A stretch of 64,000 nucleotides of DNA from Tetranychus cinnabarinus. Its lineage: Eukaryota; Arthropoda; Arachnida; Trombidiformes; Tetranychidae. Every line of letters begins with the position of its first letter. The first letter of the stretch is position 1. Positions 60,801 through 64,000 of the stretch are shown here, one piece after another. The stretch covers positions 2,604,001-2,668,000 of the forward strand of contig WHVY01000007.1 in assembly GCA_022266195.1 (NCBI GenBank), read 5' to 3'. Made by a program: the position numbers and the translations under genes. The notes under the pieces are model-generated. The model did not search any database. It had not been told where the DNA came from and was given only the letters and a program-made list of their open reading frames with translations.

Positions 60801-62863
60801 CAGTGCAATATGAAAGAGCAATAAGTTGAACAACAGAAGCAAAATAAGAGACAAAAAAAAAGACAAAACAGAACCATTGTTATCAAAATGTTATCAAAAC
60901 TCGAGTAAAAACTCTTTACTTTTTTTTCTTGTTCTCCTTTTTTTAGCCTCTTCCTGCTTCCAATCAACTGTAAACTGTCTTTTATTCCTTGCTTCTCCTT
61001 CACCTCATCCTTGCCTTCCCTTGATCTTTCCCGTCATCCAACTTTTCATCATCTCTCTTCATCTCTTCTTCATCCTTTATTCATCTACACGCAACTTTAA
61101 CTCCCACAATAACAAACACTCTTCTCTCCCGGAATCGATTTTTTTACATTGAGCAAAGTTCTTGCGTCGTATTATCACTTTCACTCCTTTTTCTCACTCA
61201 ACCTTTTCTCTTCCTTCACATCATCATCATTATTATTTTCATTCTTCTCACTCTTTCCATCATCCAAACTCGTTCACTTTTTCCTCTTCTTCTTCTTCTT
61301 CCATTCCTCTCATTCTGATTGCTTCCAATGGTGTTCAACTAAACAACATTACATTTACATTATATAACAAGATCGGATGAGAAACAGGATGATATGGATG
61401 AATGTAATGATGATCAAGATGATTAGGAAGATGAGGATGACAACGATGAAGAAAAGGAAGGTAAAAAGGTAAAACTAAGTAAACTGTATCCTTTAACAAT
61501 CTATAAAAACAGATTTTCTGTTGATTCTTTTTATTCATTTTCTTCTTTCCTTTTACACAATCCAAATCATTTTGCATCAAATTTATTGCAATGTTCAAAT
61601 GTTTCTTTCAAATTTAAACAATTTATCATTTGTAATAAAGAAGAGCCAAAAGTTTCATCAAAACAATAAGTGGAACCTTTTTTTACCTTTTCATATCCGT
61701 TTCTCAACCGACACCTACAATTATTCAACTCTAATGATATAACATTGTTTTAACTTTCCTGTTGCTGATAATTAAATTGCATTTCATTTTCAATTTTTTC
61801 TATTTCTTTTATTTACATTAAATTGATAAAAAATGATTTCATCGGGAAAATGAGATTCAACCTTTGAGCAACTCTAATGTAGTTTCAACATTCATGATGA
61901 GCTCCAAGTTTCAAGAAGAACATTGAAAATCGATGAATGAAATGAAATTCCAAATGTTATCGCTCAAAAGTCGACTTTGAATCTGTTCAAAGCGAGTCGA
62001 TTATCAGACTAGAAATTATCATTTCGCCAAATAACTGGATAGATAGAAATGCACTTTTCCATTACTTTGATTGATTTTTCATGGTTCATGATAACAAATG
62101 AAGCAATCAAACTGAATTGATTAGCATTGTTTCAATTGTCATTGAAATGCTCATTTTCATGACTATTTCAATTTCAGCTGAATACAACAATTTTCTCTCT
62201 CTACAAGAACAACAACAAAATGTGAAAGCAAAAGATTAGTCGATTGATAAGGTGAATGCAAAAAAAGCGGAATCTGAATGATTTTTTCTTTCTATTCAGG
62301 TAAAGGAGAAAAAAGTAGAGGAAAAGGAATGAAAATTATTGGTATCGATCGAGGAATAAATATTCAGTTAAAGATAGAGAAAAGTTTCCTTCTTTTCCCA
62401 TTTCCATGTTTCACTCTTTTTCACTCTGTTCAACATAAACATGATAAGCACGAAAGTTTCAATGAACAGAATCCAGAAAGAAATGAAAAGAGAGAGAGAG
62501 AGCAAAAGAAGTAAACTTGGTAACTATAGCAACGTATAATTTTTCATGATAAAATGTGAAGAAAAGGGACAGAAAGAAGCTATTGTGTGCATTGATAAAT
62601 TCAGTTAACTGAGAGTGTTTTCCATGTTTCCCCTGTGTTGTGTGTAAAATTAAATGCCTCTTGGATCCAGGAAAGCGTATAAACACAGTTTATTAATAGA
62701 GAAGCAAGTTGCTTCTCAAGCGACACCATTTTTGTTCAATCCAGTGTTGACTCTCTGTTTAAAGGGAAACCCAGAGAAAAGTTAAATTACTGTCGATTGT
62801 TACAGGATATTTTAAGTTTAACCATTAATTTATTCAAGTATCTTTGGATTTGAAAGGCAAAGG

Positions 62864-63985
62864 ATGACGGATAAACCAGTTATCTTTGTCATTGGTGGAC
62901 CTGGTTGCGGTAAAGGAACCCAATGTGAAAAGATTGTCTCCAAGTAAGTTTGACCTTCTTTCTGTCACTTGTTAGGTTGAATAGTAAAGGCTTTTACAGA
63001 TTCAAATCAAAGTGCTTATTAGGATCGAATCAGCTTCTAAAGGTTACTAAATGTTAGCCAAGCTTGAGCCTCTTGAAGTTACCGGAACGATTTTCGGTTT
63101 TTGCTCAATATTTTGTTTTAATTTTGTTTGCTAATCAACTTTAGTAATATTGTCAAAATTGTCAGCCAATGGCTCAAGTTTAATCGTCTTGTTAATGAGG
63201 AAACCCGATAACTTTAAGCTCGACTCTGATGTTCATTTTTTTCAAAAGACATTTTTTTCTCATTCTTCATTAGTTGAGGAAATTAATGAAAAGGTCAACA
63301 TTTTCAAGTTTTAATTTTTTTCTTGTCTCTCAAGATATGGATTCACACATTTGTCAACCGGTGATTTGCTTCGTGATGAAGTTAAATCAGGTTCAGAGCG
63401 AGGTAAAAGGTTAAACGCAATCATGGAATCAGGTCAACTTGTTCCCCTTGAAGAGGTATTAGGATTATTGAAGGATGCAATTAAGAAAAATGATTCTAAT
63501 AGCAAAGGATTCTTAATTGATGGTTATCCAAGAGAGGTGAATATAATATCATTTTCATTCTCATTATTATCATGATATTTGATAATATTGATTTTGTCTT
63601 AGACTTTCCTTTCCTTTACTTAATGTTTTACTTCTTAAACGATCCTTTTCAACCATTTGCCTTACTTTTTATTTTTTGTTGCTACTTCTGTTTCCAGGTT
63701 GATCAAGCAATTAAATTTGAAGAGCAAGTCAGCAAATGTACTTTTGTCATTTACTTTGACGTCTCGGATTCAGTAATGGTTCAAAGACTATTGAAACGAG
63801 GTGAAACCTCGGGCCGAATCGATGACAATGAAGAGACAATCAAGAAGCGCTTGGCCACCTTTCATCAACACAGTGATCCAATTTTGAGCCATTACAAGGA
63901 CAAGTTGGTCAAAATTTCAGGTGAAAGGTTGCCAGAGGAAATATTTCTGGACGTTTGCAAGGCGATTGAAGATAAATGTAAATAA
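62864..63985 (+). CDS. AK1: Adenylate kinase isoenzyme 1 (cytosolic)
   Basis: Three coding exons: 62864-62943, 63335-63536 and 63698-63985; GT/AG introns of 391 and 161 nt in phases 2 and 0; 189 residues versus 194 in human AK1. The P-loop GGPGCGKGTQ (11-20) binds the phosphates. YGFTHLSTGDLLR (AMP site) follows, then GQLVPLEEVL and GFLIDGYPREV. The short LID of the AK1 class is RGETSGRIDDNEETIKKRL, with the arginines that close over ATP. The short LID and close match to AK1 separate it from AK2/AK3-type enzymes; UMP-CMP kinase is related but less similar. It catalyses ATP + AMP = 2 ADP and buffers adenylate energy charge in the cytosol. The start is the ATG eight codons before the first beta strand. 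Odd points: Cys in place of the common Ser in the P-loop, and an AATAAA overlapping the stop. Confidence 0.95.
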
Positions 63986-64000
63986 AGGCGAAATCTCGTT

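Larger units (their letters stand above)
49171..62863. other. Gene-poor region up to adenylate kinase
   Basis: AT-rich DNA with CT, GAAA and TTC repeats. Two exon-like islands on the plus strand (51107-51254 and 52081-52184) are described in the findings. Other frames (for example 49847-50245 and 55916-56350, minus) are low-complexity readings of purine- or pyrimidine-rich tracts. The right end presumably contains the promoter and 5' UTR of the adenylate kinase gene. Confidence 0.35.

Noticed and set aside
1..64000. CRISPR arrays, bacterial operons, ribosome binding sites
   Set aside because: The window is eukaryotic; no regularly spaced direct repeats or prokaryotic signals were seen.

Overview
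This is nuclear DNA from a small-genome arthropod. The evidence is spliceosomal introns with GT/AG ends (several only 70-115 nt), AT-rich intergenic DNA with many TCATCATC/GATGAT and AAT-type simple repeats, a eukaryotic tRNA-Gly, and a neuropeptide precursor releasing FXXXR-amide (tachykinin-type) peptides, an arthropod family. A chelicerate, most likely an acariform mite such as a spider mite, fits best; that placement is inference, since no species marker can be read directly.

Layout. 0-8 kb: a tRNA-Gly(GCC) gene (minus), a three-exon tachykinin-related peptide precursor (plus) and a one-exon small sorting nexin of the SNX24/SNX22 type (plus). 8-11 kb: no clear gene, but two copies of a dispersed roughly 110-bp element. 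11.4-14.8 kb: a five-exon Neuralized E3 ubiquitin ligase (minus; NHR, NHR, RING), in which every exon junction was phased by hand. 17.7-19.2 kb: an odd locus with a perfect 105-bp inverted repeat, two short introns with good splice sites on the plus strand, and a third copy of the dispersed element. 21.2-24.7 kb: a large uninterrupted BCOR/BCORL1-type corepressor frame (plus; two glutamine-rich tracts, an internal duplication, ankyrin repeats and a PUFD-like C-terminus). 24.7-62.8 kb: about 38 kb without a recognisable gene, rich in simple repeats. It holds a decayed DDE transposase remnant (48.7-49.2 kb, minus) and several exon-like islands, including a phase-compatible minus-strand chain at 32.9-44.4 kb; all of these islands are weak. 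62.9-64 kb: a complete three-exon adenylate kinase 1 gene (plus).

The genes are ordinary single-copy animal genes with no operon or shared pathway: neuropeptide signalling, endosomal sorting, Notch-ligand ubiquitination, Polycomb PRC1.1 repression and nucleotide homeostasis. The most unusual items are the perfect hairpin at 18.2-18.4 kb, the tandem internal duplication in the BCOR-like protein, the three-copy dispersed element, and the undeciphered exon-like islands of the gene-poor half.
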